The notes beneath the pieces were generated by a model. It searched no databases and had not been told where the DNA came from. It worked only from the letters and a program-made list of their open reading frames with translations. Below, in pieces: positions 35,367-43,420 of a stretch of 64,000 bases of DNA. This stretch comes from PALSA-505 sp036267135. Its GTDB lineage: Bacteria; Actinomycetota; Actinomycetes; Streptosporangiales; Streptosporangiaceae. The position numbers and the translations under genes were made by a program. Each line of letters starts with the position of its first letter. Within the stretch, counting starts at the first letter, position 1. The DNA lies in assembly GCA_036267135.1 (NCBI GenBank), contig DATAWQ010000132.1:62001-126000 (forward strand). The letters are read 5' to 3'.

Positions 35367-36410
35367 ATGCGTGCGACCGTGGTGCGCCCGGGCGACCTCG
35401 GGCCCAGTGAAGCGGCCCGGTGGGCCGCGTTCCAGCGCACGCCGCCGGTGACGCTGAGCCCGTTCCTGTCGCTCACTTTCGCGCAGGCGGTGGGCCGGCA
35501 CCGGCCGGGCGCCCGGGTGGCCGTGGTCGAGGACGGCGGCCAGATCGAGGCGTTTCTCCCGTTCGAGCTGGCCACGAGTGGGATGGCCACTAGGGGGATG
35601 GCGCTGCCGATCGGCTTTCCGATGAGCCAACTCCAAGGGTTCGTCGGCTCGGGTGCGCCGATCGACGCCAAGGCGGTGGCGCGCCAGGCTGGGCTGCGCG
35701 GCTGGCGGTTCAAGCACGCGCCGGCCGACCAGGAGGCCTTGCGGCCGCACCGGTACGCCGGGTCGGACTCGCAGTGCCTCCTCGTCGACCTGTCGGCCGG
35801 GTACGAGGTGTATCACAAAGGCCTCAGCAAGTCGCTGACCTCTGAAGTCGCCCGGCGCCGCCGGGCGCTCGAACGCCGCTTTGGGACGGTGTCGCTGGAA
35901 TGGCACAGCGCGCAACCCGCGGCGGCCCTGACGAAGCTGATCGAATGGAAATCTGGAATGTATGGCCCGAGCCGTGAGTTGTTCGCCGATCCGGCCGCCG
36001 TGCGCATTATCGAGGAGCTTTCCACCTCGGCCAGCGATGACTGCGCCGGCGTGCTCAGCGTGCTGTCCGCCGGGTCCACGCCGATCGCTGCCGCGCTCTG
36101 GCTGGCCGAACCGCACGCGCTGGCCGGCTGGTTCACCACGTATGACCCTGAGTTCCGCCGGTCCTCGCCGGGAACCATGCTCCTGCTGGCCGTCGCGGAA
36201 GAGGCGGTCAGCCGCGGGATCACCCTGTTCGACTTCGGCGGCTGGCCGGACGACCACAAGCGCAGGGTGGCCAACGGAGCGTATCCGGTGATGGGTGGGG
36301 CCGTCTGGGCGCTCCGGACCGAGAAGACGGCCCGCCGGGTCTACCGCCGGCTCGCCACCCGTGGCGCGGTCCGCTCTGGCCCCGAACTGACCCCCGCCGC
36401 TACCCTGTGA
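35367..36410 (+). CDS. FemAB/CelD-like GNAT acyltransferase, copy 2
   Basis: 347 residues, paralogue of the gene immediately before it. The same blocks occur (MRATVVRPGDLGPSEAARWAAFQ, LSAGYEVYHKGLSKSLTSEVARRRRALERR, LIEWKSGMYGPSRELFADPAAVRI, SSPGTMLLLAVAEEAVSRGITLFDFGGWPDDHKRRVANGAYPVMGGAVW). Differences cluster in the middle of the protein and in the residues around the acceptor site: KKVRYEAD against KSLTSEVA, and SAGQDAYKFRLA against GGWPDDHKRRVA. This suggests a changed substrate while the chemistry is kept. It starts straight after the preceding stop codon and its own stop overlaps the next GTG. Confidence 0.82.
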   Translation: MRATVVRPGDLGPSEAARWAAFQRTPPVTLSPFLSLTFAQAVGRHRPGARVAVVEDGGQIEAFLPFELATSGMATRGMALPIGFPMSQLQGFVGSGAPIDAKAVARQAGLRGWRFKHAPADQEALRPHRYAGSDSQCLLVDLSAGYEVYHKGLSKSLTSEVARRRRALERRFGTVSLEWHSAQPAAALTKLIEWKSGMYGPSRELFADPAAVRIIEELSTSASDDCAGVLSVLSAGSTPIAAALWLAEPHALAGWFTTYDPEFRRSSPGTMLLLAVAEEAVSRGITLFDFGGWPDDHKRRVANGAYPVMGGAVWALRTEKTARRVYRRLATRGAVRSGPELTPAATL

Positions 36411-37291
36411 TCATGCCAGCGCCAGTGCGTCTTGCCGTGCTCATTCCGGCTGGTCCGCGCGATGACATCGTGGATACGCTCGACAGCGTTGTGCGGTACA
36501 CCGACCCGGCGTCCCGGGTCATCGTCGTCGTGGACGACACCAAAGGTGTGCACGGTGACCGCGACCACATCGCCAGCCTGTCCCCGGATATAGCGGTCAT
36601 CGACCCGGCGCCCGCGCGGCCCGGCACCGACGGTGGTTTGTGGATCAAGGTGGCGGCGGCCTATCGCTGGCTGCTGGAGCGGTACCAGCCCGGCCTGATC
36701 ATGCGCTTGGACGCCGACGCCCTGCTTCTCGGCCGCGGGATCGAGGCCGCCGCCGAGGCGGCGTTCGGCCAGGATCCCCAGGTCGGCCTGCTCGGTTCCT
36801 ACCGCGTCGGGCCCGCGGGCGCCCCGCGCGACTTCACACCGGTAGCCAGGGCACTGCGGGCCGAAATCGGCCTGCGGGGCCTGCGCAATCCCCGGGTGCG
36901 CACCGGGCTGCGGCACTTGACCCGGCTGGCCCGCCAGCACGGCTACGAAGACGGCGAGCACGTGCTCGGCTGCGCCTACCTGCACAGCCTCGCCGCGGCC
37001 AGCACCATGAACCGCAATGGCTGGTTCGACCAGCCGTGGCTGGAAGCCTCCAGGCTTTGCGACGACCAGCTCATGTCGCTGCTGACCGTGGCCGCCGGTT
37101 ACCGGATAGCGGATTTCGGTGGCCCGCAGCACCCGCTCGCCCTGAAATGGCAAGGTCTGCCGGCGCATCCGTCCGACCTGCTGGCGAACGGGAAATTGGT
37201 CACCCATTCGGTCAGGTCCTGGGGCGACCTTTCCGAAAAGGAGATCCGCGGAATCTTCGCCGCCGCGAGAGCCTCGGCCCATCATCGGTAG
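36407..37291 (+). CDS. GT-A glycosyltransferase-like protein
   Basis: 294 residues from GTG overlapping the previous stop (GTGA); ATG at 36413 is equally possible. GT-A features: LAVLIPAGPRDDIVDTLDSVVRY, VIVVVDDTKG, WIKVAAAYRWLLERYQPGLIMRLDADALLLGRGIEA with the RLDADALL metal motif, and DDQLMSLLTVAAGYRIADF as a likely catalytic-base region. The insertion GLRNPRVRTGLRHLTRLARQHGYEDGEHVLGCAYLHSL is not typical of ordinary GT2 enzymes. No membrane helix. It belongs to the glycan operon. The fold call is good; the sugar is unknown. Confidence 0.78.
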   Translation: MIMPAPVRLAVLIPAGPRDDIVDTLDSVVRYTDPASRVIVVVDDTKGVHGDRDHIASLSPDIAVIDPAPARPGTDGGLWIKVAAAYRWLLERYQPGLIMRLDADALLLGRGIEAAAEAAFGQDPQVGLLGSYRVGPAGAPRDFTPVARALRAEIGLRGLRNPRVRTGLRHLTRLARQHGYEDGEHVLGCAYLHSLAAASTMNRNGWFDQPWLEASRLCDDQLMSLLTVAAGYRIADFGGPQHPLALKWQGLPAHPSDLLANGKLVTHSVRSWGDLSEKEIRGIFAAARASAHHR

Positions 37292-37319
37292 CGGCGCCGG
37301 CGGGCCACGGGCGTACAAC

Positions 37320-38015
37320 GTGGTGTCCCCGCACCTGGACGACGCCGCCTTGAGCTGTGCGCGGTTCCTGGCCGCCCACCCCGGTTCCTGCCTGATCACG
37401 GTCTTCGCGGCCGGCCCGGCGTCGGTGTCCCCGCTGACCACCTGGGACCGCGCGGCGCGGTACTTCAAGGACGGCGCGGACGTCATGGCCGTGCGCCGGG
37501 GCGAGGACGCCACGGCCGCCGCTCTGGTCCGCGCCGCCGCGCTGCACCTGCCTTACTGGGACCGGCAGTACCGCAACGAGCAGTACGGTTACCACGGTCC
37601 CGCCGAGGCCGAACTGGCCCCGGCGATCGCCGCCGACCTGCTCGCCCAGTCCGCCAAGCAGCCCCAGCCCTGGCTGATACCGCTCGGCCTCGGCCATCCC
37701 GACCACCGGCTCGCCGCCGAGGCGGCCCTGCTCTGGGTCGGCCAGACGTGGGCCTCGCCCGGGGCCGCCGACGTCTACCTGTACGAGGAACTCCCGTACG
37801 CGGTCGAAGATCCGGCTGGTGTCGCGGACAGAAAGCAGGATCTGGCCCGGCGGGGGTTCGCCCTGGAGGAGGACGCCAGCCTGGAGTTCCTCGACGACCG
37901 GGCCGTCAAGAAAGCCGTCCTGCGGTGCCACGCCTCGCAGTGGCGCACACTCCGGCGCCGGGCCAGGACCGCCGTGCGCACCCCGGAGCGCATCTGGCGC
38001 CTCGTCCACCGCTAA
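37320..38015 (+). CDS. PIG-L/LmbE-family deacetylase
   Basis: 231 residues from GTG at 37320. The zinc-binding signature SPHLDDAALSC, with the His and Asp-Asp of the PIG-L H-x-D-D motif, is at residues 3-13 and the second site LGLGHPDHRLAA supplies the later His. PIG-L enzymes remove N-acetyl groups from GlcNAc-type sugars (GlcNAc-PI, mycothiol, bacillithiol precursors) or from glycan chains. In this locus, de-N-acetylation of a sugar in the surface glycan is the simplest reading. The frame is open upstream without another ATG/GTG/TTG, and the zinc motif is very close to the start, so the true start may be a rarer codon in the 28-base gap. Confidence 0.85.
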   Translation: MVSPHLDDAALSCARFLAAHPGSCLITVFAAGPASVSPLTTWDRAARYFKDGADVMAVRRGEDATAAALVRAAALHLPYWDRQYRNEQYGYHGPAEAELAPAIAADLLAQSAKQPQPWLIPLGLGHPDHRLAAEAALLWVGQTWASPGAADVYLYEELPYAVEDPAGVADRKQDLARRGFALEEDASLEFLDDRAVKKAVLRCHASQWRTLRRRARTAVRTPERIWRLVHR

Positions 38016-38028
38016 AGCGCCGGTCTTG

Positions 38029-39099
38029 CTACCTGCGCCGGGTGACCCGGGTGACCCGGGTGAGCCGGGCAAGCCGGCGGATGGCCTCGCTGGCCGGGAC
38101 GGCCACGAACAGCCGGAAGATCGACGGCCGGTAGCGGTACCAGCCCAGCCGAGCCCGGCGGTCCGCCCGCTCCACCCCCCTGGTTTCCCGCCGGGGCAGC
38201 GCGTGCCTGAGCCCGTTGTGGCGCGCGTCCCGGTAGCGCAGCACCCAGTAGTCGATGGAACCAAGATCGCTGACCCACATCGGGGTGCGGCACACCCATC
38301 CCCACGGGACGCACCAGTCTTCGAGCCAGACACCGTCCGCCGCGGATTTCAGCGCGGCGATCTGGCCTGACGTCAGCGGGCGCAGCAGGAAGGGTTTTCC
38401 CGTCGCCACTTCGCGGCCCTTCTGCGCGCCATTGCGGACCACCGCGGGCCACGGTATCGGCGCATCGGCCGGCCAGGGATGGCAGAGCACCTCGAGCCCC
38501 TCGTCCAGGTAGCGCTTCGCATGGATCTGCTCCGCCGTGCTGAACCTCATGCCTAGATCCCGCCAGCGGCGCAGATGGTAAAGCCCGGTGTCGGTCAGCC
38601 CGTAATCCCGCATCTTCACCAGACCGGACGCCGTGGTCGCCAGTTCCTCGGTCAGCATCCGGTCCCGCGACATGATCTGCGTCAGGATGTTGACGCACCG
38701 CGGATGGGACTCATACAGCGCCCAGGACTTCCGGACCAGTTCGTCGTCCCACCACATCACCTGAAAGTCGCCCTGCACCAGGTGCAGCAGGTCGAATCCC
38801 TGGGCCAGGGCGTGCTCGAAGGCGATTTCGTAAGCGTCGTACAGGCCGCCCACCTTGCGGTTGACCCGCAGGTCGTTGGCCGATCGCAAGATCAGTTCGG
38901 TGTTGCCGTCGGCGTCGGCCAGCCGTTGCAGCTCCGCCCGCAATTCCGCTTGCGGGCTCGCATTGTCGATGATGAGAAGGCCATCGGCAGGCGCGACCGC
39001 CCGCAGCGACCGCACCGCATTCAGGAAATACCGGGGCAAGCCGTGCCCGACTATTACATGGAGCACCCGGGGATCTGGCGAACCATCCGGGCCGTTCAT
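38029..39099 (-). CDS. Glycosyltransferase-like protein of the glycan locus
   Basis: 356 residues from ATG at 39099 (GAGGAGAGG lies about 10 bases upstream); an in-frame TTG lies at 39120. The N terminus reads as GT-A: RVLHVIVGHGLPRYFLNAVRSLRAVAP, LLIIDNASPQAELRAEL, LLHLVQGDFQVMWWDDELV, where QGDF may take the place of DxD. The middle (SGLVKMRDYGLTDTGLYHLRRWRDLGMRFSTAEQIHAKRYLDEG) and the WVSDLGSIDYWVLRYRDARHNGL block are unlike common GT2 proteins. The C terminus is basic with a short VTR repeat (DNA repeat at 38042-38068). Transcribed against the operon; divergent from the GT2 at 39258. Family membership is tentative. Confidence 0.62.
   Translation of the reverse strand: MNGPDGSPDPRVLHVIVGHGLPRYFLNAVRSLRAVAPADGLLIIDNASPQAELRAELQRLADADGNTELILRSANDLRVNRKVGGLYDAYEIAFEHALAQGFDLLHLVQGDFQVMWWDDELVRKSWALYESHPRCVNILTQIMSRDRMLTEELATTASGLVKMRDYGLTDTGLYHLRRWRDLGMRFSTAEQIHAKRYLDEGLEVLCHPWPADAPIPWPAVVRNGAQKGREVATGKPFLLRPLTSGQIAALKSAADGVWLEDWCVPWGWVCRTPMWVSDLGSIDYWVLRYRDARHNGLRHALPRRETRGVERADRRARLGWYRYRPSIFRLFVAVPASEAIRRLARLTRVTRVTRRR
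38042..38068 (-). repeat. 9-bp in-frame tandem repeat at the glycosyltransferase-like 3' end
   Basis: GTGACCCGG at 38042-38050 and 38051-38059, with GTGAGCCGG at 38060-38068 (plus-strand sequence), encodes the RLTRVTRVTR tail. Confidence 0.8.
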
Positions 39100-39197
39100 C
39101 GTCGGCGTGCCTCTCCTCAACGTTCCAGCGTGGTGGTCAGGCCCGCACGCCGTCCACCGGCCAGCCGGGGGTGACCAGGCTGCCGGTGCGCAGAGAA

Positions 39198-39206
39198 TGC
39201 TATCCT
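39198..39206 (+). promoter_or_regulatory. Possible extended -10 promoter for the GT2 gene at 39258
   Basis: TGCTATCCT (39198-39206) is a TGN-type extended -10 about 50 bases before the ATG, in the 158-base divergent gap. No matching -35 hexamer is present, so this is a weak call. Confidence 0.3.
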
Positions 39207-39257
39207 GTGCCCCGCAACCAGCGGGTTTGAGGGCCGAAACGGGCGGGGTGGGGCCTG

Positions 39258-40235
39258 ATGCCAGGAAAGATTCTGGTTAGTTTTGTGGTTATCGCGTATA
39301 ACGAGGCAGCTAATATCTCCCGCACGCTGACCGCCATTAACGCACTCGAGGAACTCGGCGCGCACGAAGTCATCGTCGTAGACGACGGTTCCCGCGACCG
39401 CACGGCGGAGATTGTGACCGAGATTTCCCGCACCAGCCCGAGTGTGCGGCTCGTCGAACTCGGTCACAACCGCGGCCGCGGCTTCGCCCGGCATCGCGGC
39501 ATCGCCGAGGCCCGGGGCGAGTTCATCGCCACCGTGGACGCGGACACCGTCCTGCCGCCCGACTGGCTGATCCAGGCCCGCGCGGCCATCGACGGTCACG
39601 ACGCCGTAGGCGGCACCCCGGTGCCCGACGGCGACGTCGCCTACCTGCACCGGCGGTTTCGGCTCGAGCCCCGTCCGGTGACGGCCGCGACGACCGTGAC
39701 CGGCAGCAACGGGCTCTACCGGGGCGAGGTGTTCAACCTGGTCAGCTACGACCCGACACTGCGCGAGGGCGAGGACGTGGCACTCAACCACGCCATGCGG
39801 CGGCGGGGCCTGTCCGTCGCCGGAGTCCCCGGGCTGGTCGCCAGCCACGAGGAGGACAAGTCGTTCGGCGCCTCGGTGCGGTGGCTGTTCGACAGCGGCC
39901 GGGGCGCCACCCGGCAGTTGCTCACCTACCGGGAGATCCGCCAGCCGGACGTCGCGGCCGGCGGGTTCGTGGCCGCGACGGCACTCGGCCTGCTGGCCGC
40001 CGCCCGCGGCCGCCGGGCCCTGGCCGCGGCGCTGCCCGCGGCCTACGTCACGGCCGCCAGCGTCCAGCACGTGCGGAGCCGCTTCGAGACGTCCCGGTCG
40101 CCCTGGACCCGGGTGGCGCCGGCCGTGGCCACCGACGGAGTACTGCTCACGTCCTACTTCCTGGGCAGGCTGGCCGGCCTGGCCGGTCTGGCCGCGCTGC
40201 GGCGTCGGCGCACCGGGCCGGGGACGCGCACGTGA
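39258..40235 (+). CDS. Family 2 glycosyltransferase
   Basis: 325 residues. GT-A core: VSFVVIAYNEAANISRTLTAIN, VIVVDDGSRDRT, NRGRGFARHRGIAEARGEFIATVDADTVLPPDW with the VDAD metal motif, and SNGLYRGEVFNLVSYDPTLREGEDVALNHAMRRRG, whose Glu-Asp is the likely base. The C-terminal third is hydrophobic (GGFVAATALGLLAAA, ALPAAYVTAA, LLTSYFLGRLAGLAGLAAL) and probably anchors the protein in the membrane. GGTGGGG precedes the ATG. It is followed 16 bases later by the GH26-like gene, so the two form a short separate transcription unit inside the locus. Confidence 0.9.
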   Translation: MPGKILVSFVVIAYNEAANISRTLTAINALEELGAHEVIVVDDGSRDRTAEIVTEISRTSPSVRLVELGHNRGRGFARHRGIAEARGEFIATVDADTVLPPDWLIQARAAIDGHDAVGGTPVPDGDVAYLHRRFRLEPRPVTAATTVTGSNGLYRGEVFNLVSYDPTLREGEDVALNHAMRRRGLSVAGVPGLVASHEEDKSFGASVRWLFDSGRGATRQLLTYREIRQPDVAAGGFVAATALGLLAAARGRRALAAALPAAYVTAASVQHVRSRFETSRSPWTRVAPAVATDGVLLTSYFLGRLAGLAGLAALRRRRTGPGTRT

Positions 40236-40251
40236 CGGGCACGGCCGTGAC

Positions 40252-41313
40252 ATGACCGAGGTCACGGCCGTCCCCCGGCGCCGTCACGGTAAGCGGGCCA
40301 GGCCGTCGGCCGCCGCGCGGCTGGCGGCCGTGGCGGTACTGGCCGTCGTCGGCGTCGGCGCCTACCTGCTGTGGCCGGCCTCGGCGGTCAGCAGCAGCAC
40401 GGTGTGCGCGTACGCCGGCAACACCCCGGCCTCCCTGGCGGCGTTCTCCCGTCAGGTCGGCCAGCAAGTGAGCTGCGCGGAGCTGTTCAGCTACTCCAAC
40501 AAGAACTGGGCCCAGTGGGTCAGCCCGTGGTTCACGCATCCCTCGCCCGACGGCACCGACTGGTCGCCCTGGATCAAGGCCGATCCCTCGGCCCGCAGGA
40601 TCGTGGTGACCCAGCAGATGATCCCGGCGGACGCTCCGGCCGACTGGCGGGTGCTCGGCGCTCAGGGGGCGTACGACGGCTACGCCCGGCAGTTCGCGGA
40701 CAACCTCGTGGCGGCGGGGATGGGCAACGCGGTGATCAGGCTCGGCCACGAGATGAACGGCACCACGTATCCCGACTCGCTCGGGAACAACCCCAGCCAG
40801 TACCGGGACTGGGCGGACTACTGGGCCCGGGTCGTGCGCGCCATGCGCTCGGTGCCCGGCGCCCACTTTCTCTTCGACTGGAATGTGAGCGCCGGGTACC
40901 GGAACATCCCGCTGAATAGCTATTACCCCGGCAATGACGCGGTCGACATCATCGGCATCGACATTTATGACCTCGGCATGCCGGGCGACCCCAAGGCGCC
41001 GGCCGCCCGGTGGGCGAGCCTGGCCGGCGAGCCGGGCGGGCTCGATCAGATCGTGGCCTTCGCCCGTGCTCACGGTAAGCCGCTGAGCTTTCCCGAGTGG
41101 GGCGTGATCAGCGCGCGGGGCGGGGGCGTCGGCGACGACCCGGCCTACACCCAGGGAATCGTCAACGAGATCAGCCGCAACCGGGTGGTTTACCAGTCGT
41201 ATTTCGACCGCACGACCGGGGGTGTGCTGCCGCTCAAGGACGCACCGAAGTCACTGATCGTCTGGAAACACTACTTCGGCGCGGGCGGCTCCCTGCATGG
41301 AAAGCCCTGGTGA
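40252..41313 (+). CDS. GH26-like secreted or membrane-anchored glycoside hydrolase
   Basis: 353 residues. A basic N terminus followed by RLAAVAVLAVVGVGAYLLW (about 23-41) is a signal-anchor or signal peptide. The catalytic domain shows the clan GH-A retaining pair in GH26-like contexts: acid/base Glu167 in RLGHEMNG and nucleophile Glu282 in LSFPEWGV, with FLFDWNVSAGY and DIIGIDIYD between them. GH26 enzymes cleave beta-mannans or related beta-glycans. In an exopolysaccharide locus such hydrolases often trim or release the polymer. No carbohydrate-binding module is present. The pairing with the upstream GT2 supports a role in this glycan. Confidence 0.83.
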   Translation: MTEVTAVPRRRHGKRARPSAAARLAAVAVLAVVGVGAYLLWPASAVSSSTVCAYAGNTPASLAAFSRQVGQQVSCAELFSYSNKNWAQWVSPWFTHPSPDGTDWSPWIKADPSARRIVVTQQMIPADAPADWRVLGAQGAYDGYARQFADNLVAAGMGNAVIRLGHEMNGTTYPDSLGNNPSQYRDWADYWARVVRAMRSVPGAHFLFDWNVSAGYRNIPLNSYYPGNDAVDIIGIDIYDLGMPGDPKAPAARWASLAGEPGGLDQIVAFARAHGKPLSFPEWGVISARGGGVGDDPAYTQGIVNEISRNRVVYQSYFDRTTGGVLPLKDAPKSLIVWKHYFGAGGSLHGKPW

Positions 41314-41330
41314 CGGCCCGGAGAGCACTG

Positions 41331-42008
41331 CTAACCGGGCTTGCGGGCTTCCACGATCAGTTCGGTCGCGGCCTCGGTGGGCTCCTGGCGGTTCTCCAGC
41401 CCGCGGAACGCCGGGTCGTCGCTCTCCCCGGCCTCGTGCCTGCGGATGTCGGTGAACCCCGCGTCGGCCAGTTCCGCCGACAACGACGCCCAGTCGAAGC
41501 AGTACCCCTGGTGGTGGCCGTGGTAGACGTAGGTGACCCGCAGCATGTCCACCGGGTGATCGGCCGGGAAACCGTGCCGCCGGTGCCGGTCCAGATGGGC
41601 CGAGGTCAGTTGCGGATCCTCCAGGTAGGCCCGGGCGGTGCGCTCCACGTCCGGGGTGGCGAGCCGGATGCCGCCGCCGCCGCGCAGCGCGGCCCAGCAG
41701 TGCCGCAGAACCGCCCGGCCGACGTCGAGCGGGAAATGCTCGATGACATTGTCGCCGTATATCCGGTCGACCTGGCCGGGAGATGTGGGCCAGGGTCTGG
41801 CCAGATCCAGGTACATGGGCAGATACCAGGCGACGTCGGTGTTTATCCAGCCGTCGAGATGAACATTGCCCGCCCCCACGTTCACCTTCACCAGACCCCG
41901 GGCCGCCGACACCTCCCGCTGGAAGCGGCGCGACTGCCACGGTGCGCGGACGGCGGTCAGCGTGTCATTGACGACCGCGTGGATGGCCGCCTTTATCTCG
42001 GTGTTCAT
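41331..42008 (-). CDS. Class I SAM-dependent methyltransferase
   Basis: 225 residues. Motif I is VKVNVGAGNVHLDGWINTDV, a form common among methyltransferases of sugar or glycolipid clusters. YGDNVIEHFPLDVGRAVLRHCWAALRGGGGIRLATPDVER supplies motifs II-IV and IYGDNVIEHF the post-motif acidic segment. The C-terminal part is short and ends after a beta strand (TELIVEARKPG), so the protein appears complete. It lies between the GH26-like gene and the flippase on the opposite strand and probably methylates a sugar or a glycan end; this is inferred from context only. Confidence 0.82.
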   Translation of the reverse strand: MNTEIKAAIHAVVNDTLTAVRAPWQSRRFQREVSAARGLVKVNVGAGNVHLDGWINTDVAWYLPMYLDLARPWPTSPGQVDRIYGDNVIEHFPLDVGRAVLRHCWAALRGGGGIRLATPDVERTARAYLEDPQLTSAHLDRHRRHGFPADHPVDMLRVTYVYHGHHQGYCFDWASLSAELADAGFTDIRRHEAGESDDPAFRGLENRQEPTEAATELIVEARKPG

Positions 42009-42171
42009 GGGTATGAGCCCTCCCCGCGTAGGCTACACGTGTTGGTAGCGTCGTCTTGCGTGCTGGCGGGGTGAGGGGTGATGGCAGATTAGCCGTCTGT
42101 CGTCCCGGATTCTGAGCCAACTGCGCCGCTTCCTCAGCGATGCGCTGTACCGGGGCTCAGCGATCCTGCTG

Positions 42172-43410
42172 GTGAACCAGGGCGTCTCGACCCTGCTCGG
42201 CTTCGTGTTCTGGACGCTCGCCGCTCATAGCTACAGCACGGCGGCGGTGGGCGTGTTCTCCACCGTGATCGCCGGCACCGGCCTGCTCGCCGCGATCGCG
42301 GCCCTCGGCTGGCAGAACACGATGATGCGTCACGTCTCCAGCGCGGAGAACTCGCGCGAGCTGGTCAGCGTGGTGATGGCCGCCATCGCCACCGTCGGCG
42401 CCCTGGTGTGCCTGCTCACCGTGCTCATACTCGGGCCGCACCTGCCCGCCTCGCTCGGCCTGCGCCAGCACGGCTCGATGCTGCTGCTGGTCATCGGGCT
42501 GGTGGTGTTCACCGCGATCAGCGGCATCGTCGGCTCCGGCCTGGTGGCGATGCGGGCCAGCCACGCTGTCCTGGTCACCGACCTGGTCGGCAGCGTGGCC
42601 CAGATAGTGGCTCTGATCCTGCTGGCCAGCCTCCGCTCGTCCGGCCTGCTGATCTCTTACGGGCTCGGCCTCGCGCTGGCCACGTCGCTGGCCGCCGTGG
42701 CTCTCGTCCACACGTCCCCAGGGAAGCGTCCCCAGATCAGGTCGTTCCTGATCCTGCGCCGGTACCTGTCGTTCGCCTCCGGCAACTACCTGGCCACCAT
42801 CCTGGGCATCCTGCCGTCCAGCCTGCTGCCGCTCGAGGCGCTGCTGATCCGCGGCCCCAGCGAGGCGGCGCGGTTCGTCGTGGCCGGCAAGGTGTCCGGC
42901 TTTCTCGTCGTCATCCCGTCCACCGTGGCCGGGGTCTACTTCGCCGAGGCGTCGCGCCGCGGCGCGTCCCGCCGCAAACTGCTGCGCCAGTCGCTGCGCG
43001 GCGTGTACCTGCTGCTGGTGCCCGCGGTGGCCGTCACGGTCGCGGTGGCCCCGTGGCTGCTTGATCTGTTCGGCGCGTCCTACTCGGCGGCGGCCACCGG
43101 CTGCCTGCGCGTGCTGGCCCTCAGCGCCCTGCTGACCGGCGGCACGTACCTGATCGACTCGGTGCTCGTCGCCGGCGACCGGATCGTGGCCTACGTGTTC
43201 ATCAACGCGGCCAACGCGGCGCTCGTGCTGGCCTGCGTCGGAGTGCTGCTGCCGCACGGACTGACCGCGGCTGCGGTCGGCTGGGCGCTGGCCCAGGCGC
43301 TGTCGCTGGTCATCGGGCTGATCCTGGTGACGCTAGGCCGGCCGGGCCGGCACCGCCAGCTGACTCCAGATCGTGGACGCGGGTGGCGCCGGCGCCCGCT
43401 CCGGGAGTAA
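42172..43410 (+). CDS. Wzx-type polysaccharide flippase (MATE/MOP superfamily)
   Basis: At least 412 residues with about 12-14 membrane helices: LLGFVFWTLAAHSYSTAAVGVFSTVIAGTGLLAAIAALGWQNTMMRHV, ISGIVGSGLVAMRASHAVLVTDLVGS, FASGNYLATILGILPSSLLPLEALLIRGP. This is the pattern of polysaccharide flippases that move lipid-linked oligosaccharides across the membrane. GTG at 42172 is the first normal start, but the frame is open and coding-like back to 42082 (SQLRRFLSDALYRGSAILLV), which supplies the expected cytoplasmic start of helix 1. An ATG at 42081 with GAGGGG nearby is out of frame by one base. The true start is therefore probably near 42081, with a one-base frame disturbance at the start. Confidence 0.85.
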   Translation: MNQGVSTLLGFVFWTLAAHSYSTAAVGVFSTVIAGTGLLAAIAALGWQNTMMRHVSSAENSRELVSVVMAAIATVGALVCLLTVLILGPHLPASLGLRQHGSMLLLVIGLVVFTAISGIVGSGLVAMRASHAVLVTDLVGSVAQIVALILLASLRSSGLLISYGLGLALATSLAAVALVHTSPGKRPQIRSFLILRRYLSFASGNYLATILGILPSSLLPLEALLIRGPSEAARFVVAGKVSGFLVVIPSTVAGVYFAEASRRGASRRKLLRQSLRGVYLLLVPAVAVTVAVAPWLLDLFGASYSAAATGCLRVLALSALLTGGTYLIDSVLVAGDRIVAYVFINAANAALVLACVGVLLPHGLTAAAVGWALAQALSLVIGLILVTLGRPGRHRQLTPDRGRGWRRRPLRE

Positions 43411-43420
43411 ACAGGGGCAC

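Larger units (their letters stand above)
34305..36410 (+). repeat. Tandem gene duplication of the FemAB/CelD-like acyltransferase
   Basis: Bases 34305 onward and 35367 onward align over almost the whole gene. The first ~300 bases are nearly identical, with an uninterrupted identical run of about 70 bases in the segment encoding SPFLSLTFAQAVGRHRPGARVAVV, while the 3' third is more diverged and the extreme C termini differ. Confidence 0.92.

Noticed and set aside
33177..36257. Very long minus-strand open frame (about 1000 codons) opposite the glycosyltransferase and acyltransferases
   Set aside because: It mirrors three strongly supported plus-strand genes, is Arg/Gln/His/Gly-rich and has an internal repeat only because the genes beneath it are duplicated. 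Such antisense frames are expected in GC-rich DNA.
42081..42092. ATG at 42081 as a tiny leader peptide gene
   Set aside because: It meets TAG after three codons; a displaced flippase start explains it better.
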